This document shows, piece by piece, positions 62,788 to 64,000 of a stretch of DNA of 64,000 nucleotides; the stretch's first letter is position 1; every line of letters begins with the position of its first letter. The stretch is from Rheinheimera sp. 1928-s (GTDB lineage: Bacteria; Pseudomonadota; Gammaproteobacteria; Enterobacterales; Alteromonadaceae). The stretch covers positions 545,305-609,304 of the forward strand of contig NZ_JARIXP010000001.1 in the NCBI RefSeq assembly GCF_029269265.1. The letters run 5' to 3'. A program made the position numbers and the translations under genes. The notes below the pieces were generated by a model that saw only the letters and a list, made by a program, of their open reading frames with translations, searched no databases and had not been told where the DNA came from.

Positions 62788-64000
62788 ATGCTGATACCTG
62801 ATCTGAAAAAACGTTTTTTACTCAAAGCTTGTGCTGCTTCGGCGGTACTGCAACCTTTGTTAAGTTTTAAAGTGACGGCTGCTGCACCTAAAGTTGTGGA
62901 CCCTGTCTGGGCTGTGGCTGAACAAATACTGCGGGATATAAAACTTACATCCTTTGCACAGCGGGATTTTGTTATCACTGCTTTTGGTGCTGAAAAAAAT
63001 CAACGTTGTGATTTAGCTATTAAAAAAGCCATAGCCGCTTGTCATGAAGCTGGTGGTGGTCGTGTGGTGGTGCCTGAAGGTGTTTGGTCCACTGGTCCTG
63101 TGCATTTAAAATCCAACGTGAATTTACATCTGCAAAAAAATGCAGTCTTGTCTTTTGTCACAGACCCACAAGCTTATTTACCGGAAGTCTTTACCCGCTG
63201 GGAAGGGGTGGAACTGATGGGGTTTTCACCGTTAATTTATGCTTATCAGCAACAGAATATAGCGGTGACAGGTGAAGGTATTTTGGAAGGCAATGCCAGT
63301 AGTGAAAACTGGTGGCCCTGGAAAGGGGTATGGAAACATACACCATGGAAGCTGGACCCTGCAACGGACCAAAAACCAGGCCGTGATCAGCTGTTTGCTA
63401 TGGCTGAAGCTGGTGTGCCGGTTGAAAAACGTTTTCTGGACAATAACAGATTAAGGCCACCTTTTATTCAGCCTTATGGCTGTGAAAGGGTATTGATTGA
63501 AGGCGTCACTATTCGTAATTCACCCTTTTGGCTGATCAACCCTGTGCTATGCAAAGACGTGGTGATCCGGGGTGTGAACTGTGTCAGTTTTGGCCCCAAT
63601 TCCGATGGCTGCGACCCTGAATCCTGTCAGCGTGTGCTGATCGAAAACTGTTTGTTTGACACAGGGGATGACTGCATCGCTTTGAAATCTGGCCGCAATG
63701 CGGAAGGCCGCCGTTTAGCCAATCCTATACAGCAAGTGGTTATTCAGGATTGTCTGATGAAATCCGGTCACGGTGGTGTAGTGATTGGCAGTGAAATCTC
63801 CGGTGGTGCTAAGCAAATATTTGCCCGCCGTTGCCGCATGAGCAGCCCGGATCTGGAGCGGGGTTTACGCATTAAAACCAACTCAGTGCGGGGCGGCTTA
63901 ATTGAACAAATTGCGGTAGACGATATTGAGATTGGTGAAGTGAAAGATGCCATTGTGATCAACTTCTATTACGAAGAAGGGGATGCAGGCAACTTTTTAC
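62788..64000 (+). CDS. GH28 polygalacturonase, 5' part (runs off right edge)
   Basis: At least 404 residues of an exported family 28 glycoside hydrolase that cleaves the galacturonan backbone. The four GH28 motifs are present: NSDGCD (271-276), TGDDC with Asp294/Asp295, GHGG with His328, and RIKT with Arg361/Lys363. Together these give the catalytic acids and substrate-binding residues. The N-terminus (KKRFLLKACAASAV) resembles a Tat signal, but with KR in place of the usual twin arginine. I use the ATG at 62788, seven bases after AAGGGA; an ATG at 62767 would add seven residues. Exo- versus endo-action is not determined. Confidence 0.92.
   Translation, partial: MLIPDLKKRFLLKACAASAVLQPLLSFKVTAAAPKVVDPVWAVAEQILRDIKLTSFAQRDFVITAFGAEKNQRCDLAIKKAIAACHEAGGGRVVVPEGVWSTGPVHLKSNVNLHLQKNAVLSFVTDPQAYLPEVFTRWEGVELMGFSPLIYAYQQQNIAVTGEGILEGNASSENWWPWKGVWKHTPWKLDPATDQKPGRDQLFAMAEAGVPVEKRFLDNNRLRPPFIQPYGCERVLIEGVTIRNSPFWLINPVLCKDVVIRGVNCVSFGPNSDGCDPESCQRVLIENCLFDTGDDCIALKSGRNAEGRRLANPIQQVVIQDCLMKSGHGGVVIGSEISGGAKQIFARRCRMSSPDLERGLRIKTNSVRGGLIEQIAVDDIEIGEVKDAIVINFYYEEGDAGNFL

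Overview
The window looks like a chromosomal segment of an aquatic gammaproteobacterium of the Alteromonadales/Chromatiaceae type, with Rheinheimera-like gene content as my best guess. The reasons are a complete Na+-NQR operon with its NqrM maturation factor, FabV as enoyl-ACP reductase, ErpA, RdgC, an E. coli-like thrLABC operon with an attenuator, small Alteromonadales/Vibrionales-type proteins (DUF6776, DUF3545), and a TonB-receptor-based pectin locus. I see no tRNA, rRNA, insertion sequence, phage gene or CRISPR array.

Layout. 1-9 kb is housekeeping: hemJ (cut by the window edge) and a ClC channel, DUF6776-erpA, a small XRE regulator, then a bolA/yajG/ampG neighbourhood that also holds rlmG, an alkB-type dioxygenase, a periplasmic cyclophilin and one unrecognised gene. 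9-17 kb holds fabV, a possible gene remnant, a structured leader, nqrABCDEF and nqrM. 17-25 kb has an M17 aminopeptidase, a purine permease, a secreted metallo-beta-lactamase-fold protein, a hybrid histidine kinase, a HIT protein and an HDOD protein. 25-30 kb has rdgC and a histidine kinase divergent from a CheY-like/CheC-like/diguanylate cyclase operon. 30-36 kb is thrLABC-ung and a DUF3545 gene. 36-45.6 kb holds pgi-tal, yaaA, gsk, a frameshifted remnant, a periplasmic binding-like protein, srmB/trmN6 and a YcaQ-type glycosylase.

45.6-64 kb is a pectin/oligogalacturonate utilisation locus. A CE8-CE12 double esterase, a DUF4861-GH105 lipoprotein and a TonB-dependent receptor run leftward. 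kduD, kduI, a TRAP transporter (dctPQM), an IclR regulator, a LacI regulator, a beta-propeller diguanylate cyclase and a GH28 polygalacturonase (cut by the right edge) run rightward. The inferred flow is: surface demethylation, deacetylation and hydrolysis, outer-membrane import by the TonB receptor, cleavage of unsaturated uronides by GH105, TRAP uptake of the monomer, and KduI/KduD conversion to 2-keto-3-deoxygluconate. KDG kinase and aldolase genes are not in the window.

The strongest new signal is a pair of LacI-type palindromes with centres exactly 33 bp apart, present in the same order upstream of both the TonB receptor and the polygalacturonase. This predicts one regulon, most simply under the LacI-family regulator encoded between them. 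Second-line signals are the structured, Shine-Dalgarno-poor nqr leader, the CheY/CheC/GGDEF operon, the propeller-GGDEF sensor inside a pectin locus, an inverted half-site array before thrL, and two decayed gene fragments.
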